Positions 25,228 to 34,397 of a stretch of DNA of 64,000 nucleotides are shown in pieces. The translations under genes and the position numbers were made by a program. The stretch comes from CAVPGP01 sp963718065 (lineage in GTDB: Bacteria; Actinomycetota; Thermoleophilia; Gaiellales; Gaiellaceae), in contig CAVQYE010000020.1 of assembly GCA_963718065.1 (NCBI GenBank), positions 1 to 64,000 of the forward strand, written 5' to 3'. Every line of letters begins with the position of its first letter. Within the stretch, counting starts at the first letter, position 1. Under the pieces are notes generated by a model that saw nothing but the letters and a program-made list of their open reading frames with translations, did no database searches and had not been told where the DNA came from.

Positions 25228-25935
25228 TCAGGCCTGGAGTGGCCCGACGCCGATCGCGGCCGCCAGCTCGCGGCTGATCGCATGCTCGCCGCGGTTCGTC
25301 CGGACGGTCAGCGGCCCGTTGAACGGCGCCGCGACGAGCAGCTCGACGGACTGGCCCGGTACCAGCTCGAGTCTCGCCAGGTAGCGGAGCAGCTCCTCGT
25401 CACCGTCGGGGACGCGGCGGATCGTGCGTGTCTCGCCCTCCTGCAACTCGCTCAGCGGCAGCCAATCGGACGGGCGCACGCGCAGGTTGGCGTCGGGAAT
25501 GGGATCGCCGTGAGGATCGCTCTCCGGGAAGCCGAGCGCCGAGTCGATGCGCGCCTCCACGTCCTCCGAGAGCGCATGCTCCAGCCGGTCGGCCTCGGCG
25601 TGTGCCTCGGCGATCGACAGGCCGAGGGTCTCGACGAGATAGCGCTCGAGCAGCCGGTGATGACGCAGCGCCTCGAGCGCGAGCCGCCGGCCTGCCGGGG
25701 TGAGCGCGACTCCGCGATACGGGGTTCGCTCGACCAGCTCGAGCTGGGCGAGCTTCTTCGACATCGCCGTCGCCGAGGGGGCAGAGACGCCGAGCGCGCC
25801 GGCAAGAAGCGTCGTCGTCGCGCGCTCGCCGGCGAGCTCCGCCTTGGCGATCGCCTTGAGGTAATCCTGGACGGAAGGGCTCAGATCCTGGAGCAGCACA
25901 AAATTGAGTCTATCTGTAACATCAGGTTTAGCCAT
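25228..25935 (-). CDS. DtxR/MntR-family metal-dependent regulator
   Basis: 235 aa from the ATG at 25935. Winged-helix domain SPSVQDYLKAIAKAEL...TTTLLAGALGVSAPSATAMSKKLAQLELV, then the dimerisation/metal domain with HHRLLERYLVETLGLS, ADRLEHALSEDVEARID and FPESDPHGDPIPD, and a C-terminal SH3-like FeoA module (LPLSELQEGETRTIRRV). It should bind DNA when loaded with Fe2+ or Mn2+. The ATG lies inside the divergent gene's start codon (shared CATG), so a GTG at 25899 just before LLQDLSPS may be the real start. Divergent from the oxidase and ZIP genes, which it probably controls. Confidence 0.85.
   Translation of the reverse strand: MAKPDVTDRLNFVLLQDLSPSVQDYLKAIAKAELAGERATTTLLAGALGVSAPSATAMSKKLAQLELVERTPYRGVALTPAGRRLALEALRHHRLLERYLVETLGLSIAEAHAEADRLEHALSEDVEARIDSALGFPESDPHGDPIPDANLRVRPSDWLPLSELQEGETRTIRRVPDGDEELLRYLARLELVPGQSVELLVAAPFNGPLTVRTNRGEHAISRELAAAIGVGPLQA
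25899..25935. promoter_or_regulatory. Divergent promoter/operator between DtxR-type regulator and multicopper oxidase
   Basis: A short AT-rich stretch (AAAATTGAGTCTATCTGTAACATCAGG, quoted only in part as positions 25900-25926) is the only non-coding candidate between the two genes. It contains ATCAGGTTTAGCC (25921-25933), resembling a half-site of the DtxR/IdeR box (TTAGGTTAGGC). Leaderless transcription of one or both genes is likely, given the lack of ribosome-binding sites. Confidence 0.4.
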
Positions 25936-26939
25936 GCAAAAACCCAAGCTGACGCGCGGTCGCCTGCTCGCCGGAGCCGCGCCGCTCGTCGCGGCGCCGG
26001 TGCTCGGGAAGCTCGCCTTCGGAGGCGATGCAGAGGCAGCCGAGATGCACATGCAGGGGCACGTCCACAACCACGCGGCAATGGGTCACGCCGCGATGAT
26101 CGGCGAGGGCGTCCCTGCGGTCGGCGGCCCCGGCATCCTCGACGCGCTCACCTATCCCCCCAAGCCGCTGCCGTATCAGCCGGGGCGGGTCCGCGAATAC
26201 ACGCTGACGGCGATCGACAGGGAGATCGAGATCGCGCCCGGGGTCTTCTTCCCGGCCTGGACCTACAACGGCACCGTCCCCGGGCCGGTTATCCGCGCGA
26301 CCGAGGGCGACCTCCTCCGCGTCAAGTTCCTGAACGCCGGCTCGCATCCGCACACGATCCACTTCCACGGGATCCACCCCGCTGACATGGACGGGGTCTT
26401 CGAGATCGTCGCGCCCGGCGGCGAGTTCACCTACGAGTTCGAGGCGAGGCCGGCCGGGATGCAGCTCTACCACTGCCACTCGACGCCGCTGAAGAAGCAC
26501 ATCCACAAGGGCCTCTACGGCGCGTTCATCATCGACCCGAAGGAGCCTCGGCCGCCGGCACAGGAGCTCGTGATGGTGATGAACGGCTACGACACCGACG
26601 GTGACGGCGGCAACAACTTCTACACCGTCAACGGCCTCAGCTTCTACTACGCGAAGCATCCGATCCGGGTCAAGCGGTCTCGAAACGGTGCGGATCTACC
26701 TGGCGAACCTGACCGAGTTCGATCTCGTCAACAGCCTGCACCTGCACGCGGGCTTCTTCCGCTACCAGCCGACCGGCACGGGCGACCACTGGGAGTACAC
26801 CGACATCGTCGTCCAGTCCCAGGGCCAGCGCGGCGTGATCGAGATCGACTTTGCGAGCGCCGGCACGTTCATGTTCCACGCCCATCAGTCGGAGTTCGCG
26901 GAGCTCGGCTGGATGGGCTACTTCGACGTCACGGACTGA
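25934..26939 (+). CDS. Secreted two-domain multicopper oxidase (frameshifted)
   Basis: About 335 aa. N-terminal export signal (LTRGRLLAGAAPLVAAPVLG), then a His/Met-rich linker (EMHMQGHVHNHAAMGHAAM) suited to binding copper or other metals. Copper-site motifs follow the usual order: HPHTIHFHGIHP, LYHCHSTPLKKHIHKG (type 1 Cys and His), LHLHAGFF and FMFHAHQSEFAELGWMG. The layout resembles NirK-like and small two-domain oxidases. A break near 26680 lies between the cupredoxin domains. It may oxidise Mn2+, Fe2+ or Cu+ outside the membrane; nitrite reduction cannot be excluded. Directly overlaps the ZIP transporter gene. Confidence 0.82.
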
Positions 26940-28151
26940 TGGAGGCGCAGGCAGCAGGCGCGCGGCCGGGCGGAGTCAGCTGGCGTCTCTGGGCGCTCGG
27001 CCCCATCTTGCTGCTCGCGCTCGTCGTCGGGCTCTTCGTCACCGCGGGCTCCTCGCTCGTCGATCTGATCGGGAAGAACCCGCCGCCGGCCGACCAGTTC
27101 GACGTCCGCCGCGTGGAGTTCAAGCCGGGTGAGATCCGTGTGCGCGTCACGAATCCGCAGTCCGATGCGCTGACGATCGCGTCGGTGACCGTCGACGACG
27201 CGATCGTTCCCTTCCAGCTCGAGGGGTCCGCCGAGCTCGGTCACCTACGCTCGAGCACGATTGTCATTCCCTACGACTGGGTCGACGGCGACCCGATCGC
27301 GGTCGGGATCACGAGCTCGAGTGGCATCGAGACCGTCGAGCAGGTGGCCGCCGCAGTCGAGACGCCGAGCGCGTCGCTGAAGGGGTTCGTGGGCTACGGG
27401 ATCATCGGCTTCCTCGTCGGCGTGCTGCCTATCGCCCTCGGCCTGCTCTGGCTGCCCTCGCTGCGCCGCGTCGACCCGAAGTGGCTCGCCGCCTTCATGG
27501 CGCTGACGGCGGGCCTGCTCACGTTTCTCGGTGTCGAGGCGCTGTCGGAGGCGTTCCAGCTGCAGGCGGCTCTGCCCGGCTCGCTCGGTGGCGCCGGCCT
27601 CGTGCTGCTCGGCGTCTCCATGAGCTTCCTGACGATGACGTTCCTCGCGCACCGCACGGCGTCCAAGAAGGGCTCGCAGCACGGAGCTCTCACCGGCGTC
27701 GGGCTGGCGACGCTGGTGGCGATCGGGATCGGCCTTCACAACCTCGGCGAGGGGCTCGCGATCGGAACGTCGTTCGCCTTCGGCCAGCTGACGCTGGGGA
27801 CGTTCCTGATCGTCGGCTTCATGATCCACAACATCACCGAGGGTCTCGGCATCGCAGCCCCGGTCGCCGACGGAGGCGACGCGTCGCGGCCGTCGCTCGC
27901 CCGTCTCGTCGGCGCTCGTGCTGATCGCCGGCGCACCGGCGATCCTCGGCGCCTGGCTCGGCGGCTACGCGGCGAACGACGTGCTCGCGGTCGTCTTCTT
28001 CGGCGCGGCCGCGGGCGCGGCGCTGGAGGTCGTCGTCGAGGTCGGGCGCTTCGTCTCGCGGCGCAAGGGCGGGCTCACCTCGGGCTATGCGATCGGCGGC
28101 TTCCTGGCCGGCATCGCCGTCATGTACGTCACCGGGCTGCTCGCCGGGTAG
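26939..28151 (+). CDS. ZIP-family metal transporter with N-terminal extracytoplasmic domain (frameshifted)
   Basis: About 404 aa. The C-terminal ~270 residues are a ZIP transporter; metal-binding motifs are IGIGLHNLGEGLAIG and MIHNITEGLGIAAP, the paired HNxxEG of transmembrane helices 4 and 5. The first ~135 residues are an extra module: a membrane anchor (ILLLALVVGLFVTAGSS) and a beta-rich extracytoplasmic segment (DVRRVEFKPGEIRVRVTNP) that could be a cupredoxin-like or metal-handing domain. Break near 27905 before the last segments. ATGA overlap with the oxidase implies a coupled oxidase-transporter pair for Fe, Mn or Zn. Confidence 0.82.
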
Positions 28152-30281
28152 TTACGACTCGCGCACGGGCGGCGCCTCGATGCGTGTCTGCGGGAGGCGC
28201 TGGAGGAAGCGCGGCAGGTACCAGTTCGCCTCGCCGAGGAGGGCCATCGAGGACGGCAACAGCACGCCGCGGACGACCGTCGCGTCGAGGAGCACGGCGG
28301 TGGCGAGGCCGAGGCCTGCCTGCTTCAGGTCGAGCGACGAGAGCGTGCCGAAGAGCGAGAAGACGCCGACCATCACGAACGCCGCGCTCGTGACGACGCC
28401 GGCCGTCGCGGGGATCGAGCTGCGCAGCGCCTCGTCGGTGGTGGCGCCGCCGTCGACGGCCTCGCGCACGCGGCTGAGGATGAACACGTGGTAGTCCATC
28501 GAGAGCCCGAAGAGGATCACGAAGAGGAAGAGCGGCAGCCACGAGATGATCGCGCCGTTCGACTGGAAGCGGAGGATCGACTCGGCCCAGTGATGCTGGA
28601 AGACGGCGACGAGGATCCCGTACGACGCTGCGACCGAGAGCAGGTTGAGGACGATCGCCTTCAGCGGCACGACGATCGAGCGAAAAGCGGCCAGGAGCAG
28701 GAAGAACGCCAGCGTGAGGACGAACGCGATCACCCACGGGACGCCATGCTTGAGCTGCCGGGTGAAGTCGATGTCCTCCGCCGTGTCCCCGGTCACGGCG
28801 GTGACGACGCCGGGCACCGTGCCGAGCGTCTGCGGCACGAGCTCGTTGCGGAGGATCGCGATCGCCCGCCTGCTGGCGGCGTCGCTGCCGTCGCCGGAGA
28901 GCGGCAGCGTGAGCGCGCCGGCGGTGCCGTCGGCGTTCGAGGTGACCGTGAACGGCGGCCGGGAGATCCCGCGCACCACAGCGCGGCGCTGCAGGCTCTC
29001 GAGCTGTCGCTCCGCCTCGGCGCTGCGTGACGCCGGGCCGGTCACGACGACGTACGCACGGTCCGCCTCGGAGGGGAACTCGCGTCGCGCGGCCGCGAGA
29101 GTCCTGAGTGCCGGCTCCGACGAGGCGACCAGTGCGCTGTCGCTCGGCTTGGACACATGCAGCGAGAGCGCGGGCAGCGCGAGCGCGACGAGGAAGGCGG
29201 CCGAGGCGATGCACCACAAGAGCGGGCGGCGCAGGACGCGGTCGACGACGGCGTGCCAGAAGCGTGAGCCGTTGGGGTCCTCGTGCCTGTGCGGCAGCAG
29301 CGGGACGCGCCCGCGGTCGATCTTCGCGCCGAGCAGTGCCAGCACACCCGGCAGCACGGTCACCGAGCCGATGACTGCGCACGCGACGACCGCGATCGTC
29401 GCCGCGGCGATCCCGTTCAGCACCTTCGTCCCGACGACGAAGATGCCGGCCATCGCGATTGCGACCGTCGTGCCCGAGACGAGCACCGTGCGGCCCGATG
29501 TGCGGACGGTCGTCGCAAGCGCCTCGTCGGGCGTCGCGCCGCGCCACCGCTCCTCGCGCGAGCGGATCACGTAGAAGAGCGCGTAGTCGACGCCGACGGC
29601 CATCCCGATCAACACCATCACCGTCTTCGCGCTGTCCTGGACGGGGAAGAACTGGCTGATCGGACCGAGCAGGCCGAACGCGGCGCCGACGCAGGTGAGA
29701 GCGAGCAGCACCGGCACGAGCGCGGCGACGAGCGAGCCGAACGCGAAGAGGAGCACGATGAACGTGACCGGGAACGTGAGCAGCTCGGCGCGGCGCAGGT
29801 CGCGATCGTCGATGCGGCTCCGTGCCATGTCGGCGCTGAACTCTCCGGTCTGGGTGATCGAGATGGCGGCCGGCGCGCGGACCGACTCCACGGCCGCCCG
29901 GATCTGCTCGAACGGGACGAACTCGGTCATGCCGAGCCGGACGATTGCCGAATGGCGGTCCGCCGATGTGGCGGTCGACACCTGCATGCCAGGCAGGCTG
30001 CGTGCGTTCCGCTCCACGGCGGCGATCGCGGCCCGGAACGCCGGCGCCTCGGTGGTGAGCGTGTCGCTGTGGAGATAGCCGAGCTCGCGGGGCCAGGGCC
30101 AGAGCTGGTGCTCGTCCATGAGCGAGTAGCCGCGCGCGGACTCACCGACGGCGCCGTTGTCGAGCTCCTTCGTCCCGCCGACGGCGGCGAGCGCGACGAC
30201 CGCGACGACGAACGTGAGCCACGCCGCGATCGCCCGCCAGGGGTGCGCAGCGCTCCAGCGTCCGATCGTGCTCGGCCTCAT
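28152..30281 (-). CDS. MMPL/RND-family transporter
   Basis: 709 aa, intact. Typical MMPL architecture in two repeats: first membrane helix after IGRWSAAHPWRAIAAW, an extracytoplasmic domain, then helices with DSAKTVMVLIGMAVGVDYALF and, in the second half, LFVILFGLSMDYHVFILSRVREA; the embedded VDYALF and MDYHVF motifs carry the proton-relay residues. MMPL proteins export lipids, glycolipids or drugs. ATG preceded by GGAGGGGCTGGAGACG. Convergent with, and directly abutting, the ZIP gene. Probably co-transcribed with the MFS exporter upstream. Confidence 0.92.
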   Translation of the reverse strand: MRPSTIGRWSAAHPWRAIAAWLTFVVAVVALAAVGGTKELDNGAVGESARGYSLMDEHQLWPWPRELGYLHSDTLTTEAPAFRAAIAAVERNARSLPGMQVSTATSADRHSAIVRLGMTEFVPFEQIRAAVESVRAPAAISITQTGEFSADMARSRIDDRDLRRAELLTFPVTFIVLLFAFGSLVAALVPVLLALTCVGAAFGLLGPISQFFPVQDSAKTVMVLIGMAVGVDYALFYVIRSREERWRGATPDEALATTVRTSGRTVLVSGTTVAIAMAGIFVVGTKVLNGIAAATIAVVACAVIGSVTVLPGVLALLGAKIDRGRVPLLPHRHEDPNGSRFWHAVVDRVLRRPLLWCIASAAFLVALALPALSLHVSKPSDSALVASSEPALRTLAAARREFPSEADRAYVVVTGPASRSAEAERQLESLQRRAVVRGISRPPFTVTSNADGTAGALTLPLSGDGSDAASRRAIAILRNELVPQTLGTVPGVVTAVTGDTAEDIDFTRQLKHGVPWVIAFVLTLAFFLLLAAFRSIVVPLKAIVLNLLSVAASYGILVAVFQHHWAESILRFQSNGAIISWLPLFLFVILFGLSMDYHVFILSRVREAVDGGATTDEALRSSIPATAGVVTSAAFVMVGVFSLFGTLSSLDLKQAGLGLATAVLLDATVVRGVLLPSSMALLGEANWYLPRFLQRLPQTRIEAPPVRES

Positions 30282-30369
30282 CGTCTCCAGCCCCTCCTCC
30301 CGGCGACTGTACTCCGCGTGTCGGGACGCGAACAGGTCGCCCCGGTCTGCGACGTATGACCGTTGGCGA

Positions 30370-31800
30370 TCAGTGGCCCGCGGCGGCCTCGGCCGGAGTG
30401 GGTGCGTCGACGTGCCGGATTACGACGAGCGTGACGACGAGCCCCGCGAGCGCGAAGCCGGTCGAGACGAGGAACGCGCGCTGGAAGCCCTCGGTGAGCG
30501 CGACCGGCAGCGGGACGTGCTCGGCGAGCTTGTCCGCGGTGAGCGACGCGGCGACGGTCGACGTGATCGCCGTCCCGAGTGCTCCGCCGATCTGCTGTGT
30601 CGTGTTGATCAGGCCCGACGCGAGCCCCGCGTCCCGGTCGGCGACCCCCGCGAGCGCTGCGATCGTCACCGGCACGAACGAGAAGCCGAGCCCGATGCCC
30701 GAGATGATGAAGCCGGGGAAGAGGTCGGTCCAGTAGCCGCCGTCCGCCGAGACCTGGGTGAAGAAGATCAGCCCGACCGAGGCGACGGCCATCCCGATCG
30801 CGAGCACGGTCTTGACGCCGAAGACGGTCACGAGCCTGCCTGCCGTGGCGGCCGCGACGACCACCGTCAGCGCCACGGCGAGGTACGCAACGCCGGCTTT
30901 CAGCGCTGAGTAGCCGAGCACCTGCTGCATGTAGAGCGAGAGCACGAAGAACATCGCGAAGATCGAGGCGCCGATGAAGAAGCCGACGACGTTCGCGCCC
31001 GCGACGTTCCGCATCGTCCAGATCCGCAGCGGCATGAGCGGGGCTGTGGAGCGCGCCTCGATCAGGACGAATGCGATCAGCAACGCCGCCGAGGCGGCCA
31101 CCAGGCCGATCGTCGTCGACGAGGCCCAGCCGTTCTCGCCCGTCCTGACGATCGCGTAGACGAGGAGGATCAGGCCCGCTGTCGCGGTGACCGCGCCCGG
31201 GATGTCGAAGCGCCGGTGCCCGAGCTCGGCATGGCTCTCGTCGACGAGCATCGGCGTGATCACGATCGCGGCGACTCCGATCGGCACGTTGACGAAGAAG
31301 ATCCACTCCCAGCCCAGGCCGCTCGTCAGGATGCCGCCCAGCAGCACGCCGAAGGCGGCGCCCGAGCCGGAGATCGCGCCGACGATCCCGAACGCCTTGT
31401 TCCGCTCTGCGCCCTCCTGGAAGATCGACGCGATCAGCGACAGCGCAGCGGGTGCGACGAGAGCGCCGCCGAGCCCCTGCACTCCGCGGAGGACGATCAG
31501 CGATCCCTCGCTCCACGAGAGCCCGCAGAGCAGCGAGCCCGTCGTGAAGACTGCGAGCCCGACCATGAAGATGAGCCGCCGGCCGACGAGGTCTGCGATG
31601 CGCCCGCCGAGCAGCAGGAAGCCGCCGAACATCAGCGTGTAGGCGCTGACGACCCACTGCAGGTTCTCCTGCGAGAAGTCGAGCGATGTCTTGATCGACG
31701 GCAGCGCCACGTTCACGATCGAGACGTCGAGGACGATCATGAACTGCGCCGAGCAGATCAGGGCGAGCGCGTACCAGCGGCGGGACGGGTTGGCGGTCAT
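30370..31800 (-). CDS. DHA2-type MFS multidrug exporter (EmrB/QacA-like)
   Basis: 476 aa, about 14 membrane segments. Motif D1/A region: VLDVSIVNVALPSI, LGGRIADLVGRR; motif C GIVGAISGSGAAFGVLLGG, with LGWEWIFFVNVPIG following. All are typical of proton-driven drug exporters of the DHA2 group. The ATG at 31800 with GAGGAGCC upstream is preferred over longer readings, which run into the preceding gap. 28 nt downstream of the flippase gene on the same strand. Confidence 0.92.
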   Translation of the reverse strand: MTANPSRRWYALALICSAQFMIVLDVSIVNVALPSIKTSLDFSQENLQWVVSAYTLMFGGFLLLGGRIADLVGRRLIFMVGLAVFTTGSLLCGLSWSEGSLIVLRGVQGLGGALVAPAALSLIASIFQEGAERNKAFGIVGAISGSGAAFGVLLGGILTSGLGWEWIFFVNVPIGVAAIVITPMLVDESHAELGHRRFDIPGAVTATAGLILLVYAIVRTGENGWASSTTIGLVAASAALLIAFVLIEARSTAPLMPLRIWTMRNVAGANVVGFFIGASIFAMFFVLSLYMQQVLGYSALKAGVAYLAVALTVVVAAATAGRLVTVFGVKTVLAIGMAVASVGLIFFTQVSADGGYWTDLFPGFIISGIGLGFSFVPVTIAALAGVADRDAGLASGLINTTQQIGGALGTAITSTVAASLTADKLAEHVPLPVALTEGFQRAFLVSTGFALAGLVVTLVVIRHVDAPTPAEAAAGH

Positions 31801-31828
31801 CAAAGGCTCCTCGCGGCGATGTCGTCGG

Positions 31829-33283
31829 TCAGAACGCCATTCTGCGCAAACGCATTCCGGCGGCGCGGAGGCGTGTGCGCTCGACGGGCAGGTAGAAGCC
31901 GAGCGGCAGCAGGACGAGGGGATACACGGCGCTGAGCGCGATCGCGACGCCGAGCGGGACATCCAGGAGCTTGCCCGCCACGAGCAGGCCGACCGCCACG
32001 GCGACGAGGGTCGCGACCCGGCGCCACTGGTAGGGGACGGGATAGATCCGCTGGGCGTACCAGCTCATGCCGAGGAACATCGTCGAGTAGGCGACGACCG
32101 TCGCGATCGCGGCACCCATCATCCCGTAGCGCGGAATCAGGATCACGTTCAGCACGATGTTCAGGAGCGCCGCGGCGCCGGTGACCACCCAGTTGAACTG
32201 CGTCCGCCGGGCGCGCCCGATGCCGATCGCGACGACGGTGTACCCGGCCCAAGCCGCACCGGCGAACGCCAGCGGCGCGACGACACTGGAGCCCGAGTAG
32301 TACTCCGGCTTCGCGGTCAGGAGGTGCACGAGCCATGGCGACGTCAGGCCGAGTGCCAGTGCGATCCAGCAGGCGACGAAGCTCAGGTACGTGAGGACGA
32401 ACCCGTAGGCGCGCTTTGCCTCACCGTCGTCCTCGATCGAGTAGGCGAACGCCGGCCACGCGGTTCGAAACGCGACGAGCAAGAGCGTCAGCGCCGAGGC
32501 GATGCGGACGCCGATCGAGTAGTGCCCGACCTCGGTCTGGCCCTTGAAATGGGCGAGGAAGAAACGGTCGCTGAAGTTGAGCGTCCAGAGGGCCAGGGCC
32601 GAGGGGACGAGCGGCATCCCAAAGCGGTTCATCTCGCGCAGCAGGCGGCCGTCGAACTGAAGGCCGAGCTGCTCGCGGCGGTAGGCGAGGAGCGCGAGGT
32701 AGACGCACAGCGTGCCGGTGAAGTTGCCGACGATCACGCCGAGCGCGTGCTCGTTTGCGAAGACGACGAGCACGATCGTGGCGCCGATCGTGATGGCGAT
32801 GTTCGCGAGGCTCGCGAGCACGAAGGCGACGGAGCGCTCCTCGACGCGGAAGAGCGAGGTCAGCTGCTCGTAGTTCATCTGCGCCCAGAGCCCGACGAAC
32901 GCGGCGCGCACGAGGTTCTCCTGATGCGGGCCGAGCGCAAGGACCTGGGCGATCTGCGGCGCCGCGACGATGCCGGCGGCGAGACCGGCGGTCGCGCTCA
33001 CCATCGTGAACCAGAAGCTCGTCCGGACGACGCGGAGGCGTCCGGCGATCTCCTTGGTATCGAAATAGAAGCGGAAGAAGGCGCTCGTGATCCCCATGCG
33101 AAGCAGCGTCACGAGGATCGCCGTCAGGGCCGTCAGCGTCTCGACGCGCCCGTAGTCGCGTCCGGCGAGGTAGCTCGTGTAGAGCGGGAGCAGGAGGACG
33201 GCGAGGATGCGCGAGACGATCCCGCCGAGCCCGTAGATCACGGAATGCTTCGCGAGCCGCTTCAGCTGCAGGCCGAGAGCCAT
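31829..33283 (-). CDS. Polysaccharide flippase (Wzx/MATE-like)
   Basis: 484 aa, intact, ~14 membrane segments. The start KHSVIYGLGGIVSRILAVLLLPLYT and the motif GRDYGRVETL are typical of oligosaccharide flippases; later LVPSALALWTLNFSDRFFLAHF and GHYSIGVRIASALTLLL support the polysaccharide-synthesis (PST) group. It would move lipid-linked oligosaccharide across the membrane. Lies 42 nt downstream of a glycosyltransferase gene on the same strand. Confidence 0.9.
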   Translation of the reverse strand: MALGLQLKRLAKHSVIYGLGGIVSRILAVLLLPLYTSYLAGRDYGRVETLTALTAILVTLLRMGITSAFFRFYFDTKEIAGRLRVVRTSFWFTMVSATAGLAAGIVAAPQIAQVLALGPHQENLVRAAFVGLWAQMNYEQLTSLFRVEERSVAFVLASLANIAITIGATIVLVVFANEHALGVIVGNFTGTLCVYLALLAYRREQLGLQFDGRLLREMNRFGMPLVPSALALWTLNFSDRFFLAHFKGQTEVGHYSIGVRIASALTLLLVAFRTAWPAFAYSIEDDGEAKRAYGFVLTYLSFVACWIALALGLTSPWLVHLLTAKPEYYSGSSVVAPLAFAGAAWAGYTVVAIGIGRARRTQFNWVVTGAAALLNIVLNVILIPRYGMMGAAIATVVAYSTMFLGMSWYAQRIYPVPYQWRRVATLVAVAVGLLVAGKLLDVPLGVAIALSAVYPLVLLPLGFYLPVERTRLRAAGMRLRRMAF

Positions 33284-33325
33284 CGTGGTTCAGCCGGTAG
33301 CGCCGGTATGCATCGGTTGAGCCAC

Positions 33326-34315
33326 CTAGAGGGAACGGTAGAGGTCGAGCAGGCGGTCGGCCACGCGATCGATGTCGTGGACCTCCTCGACGTAGGCCCT
33401 GCCGGCGGCGCCGAGCTCGCGTCGCAGGGCAGGGTTCTCGACGAGCGGGCGCAGGTCGTCGGCGAGCGTCTCGGCGGTCGTCGGCACGAGCGGCACCTTG
33501 ATCCCGTAGTGGCGCTCGGCCTGCTCGACGACGTCGGGCTTCAGCTTCAGGAGCACCGGCTTGCCGAGCGCCATCGCCTCGAGCGCGAAGATGCCGTGCC
33601 AGCCGGCGTTCAGCTGGTCGATCGCGATGTCTGCGCGGGCATAGCGCTCGCGGGCCTCGTCGTGTGTGACGCCCTCGACGATGTCGAGCTCGAGGCCCAG
33701 CGTCTCGCAGGCGGCGATCACGTGCGCGGTGCCCTTCTTCTCGCGGTTCGACGGTGCGTGCACGACGAGCGGGCGCTCGCGGTCGGACGGCGGTACGGGC
33801 GTGAACGGGCGCAGGTCGAGGCCGGGCGGGATCATCTGTGCGTCCGGTACCCAGCGGAGAGCATCGAACGAGCCGACGATCTCCGCATCGGCGCGCTTGC
33901 CGTACGCCAGCTCGTCGCGGGACTTGCCACGGATGTCGGAGCCGAGGTAGTGGAAGACTGACTTCTTCCGGAGCGCGTGCAGGATGGGGAACTGCGCCGA
34001 CTTCGGGACGAGCGTCAGCCCGAAGTAGAAGTGGAAGACGTCGGTCTGTGGCAGGAGCTTCGCGAGCGCCCGCCACTGGGTCAGCTGCCGGCGCGCGAAG
34101 CCGCCGCGGCGGTCGAGCGACCAGTCCGCCTCGGGGTGCAGGCGGCCGCGCTCGAAGACGACCAGGCGCGCGTCGACGCCCTTGCGCCGCAGCGCCTGCA
34201 CGTTCTCCCACGGAATGCCGGCGATGTTCACCGGACAGTGCGTGACACGCAAAGATTTCCCAGAATTGTCCCGCTCCGGTGCGTCTTTGGGGCTTGACCG
34301 GCGCGTACCATTCAC
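33326..34315 (-). CDS. Glycosyltransferase family 4-like protein
   Basis: 329 aa. N-terminal acceptor domain LRVTHCPVNIAGIPWENVQALRR, shortened compared with standard GT4 enzymes. Donor domain shows PLVVHAPSNREKKGTAHVI, YARADIAIDQLNAGWHGIFALEAMALGKPVL (the E-x7-E region) and GAAGRAYVEEVHDIDRVADRLL. Cytosolic or peripheral, adding a sugar to the glycan made by this minus-strand block. The first ~20 residues look unconserved, so the start may be nearer THCPVNIAG. 34316-34397 upstream is a G/T-rich gap with no gene. Confidence 0.82.
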   Translation of the reverse strand: MNGTRRSSPKDAPERDNSGKSLRVTHCPVNIAGIPWENVQALRRKGVDARLVVFERGRLHPEADWSLDRRGGFARRQLTQWRALAKLLPQTDVFHFYFGLTLVPKSAQFPILHALRKKSVFHYLGSDIRGKSRDELAYGKRADAEIVGSFDALRWVPDAQMIPPGLDLRPFTPVPPSDRERPLVVHAPSNREKKGTAHVIAACETLGLELDIVEGVTHDEARERYARADIAIDQLNAGWHGIFALEAMALGKPVLLKLKPDVVEQAERHYGIKVPLVPTTAETLADDLRPLVENPALRRELGAAGRAYVEEVHDIDRVADRLLDLYRSL

Positions 34316-34397
34316 CTTGTTCTTCCCCTTGGGTGGGTGGGGGGTGGAGAGGTGGGACCCACGGCCAGACGTCTCGCCGCGCGCGAGCCAGCCTCGC

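Noticed and set aside
23258..25384. Long plus-strand open frame opposite the cyclase fusion
   Set aside because: Antisense shadow without recognisable domains; the opposite strand encodes conserved methyltransferase, cyclase and ATPase motifs.
31691..33961. Long plus-strand open frame opposite the flippase and glycosyltransferase genes
   Set aside because: Composition-driven shadow; no domain and no start signal.
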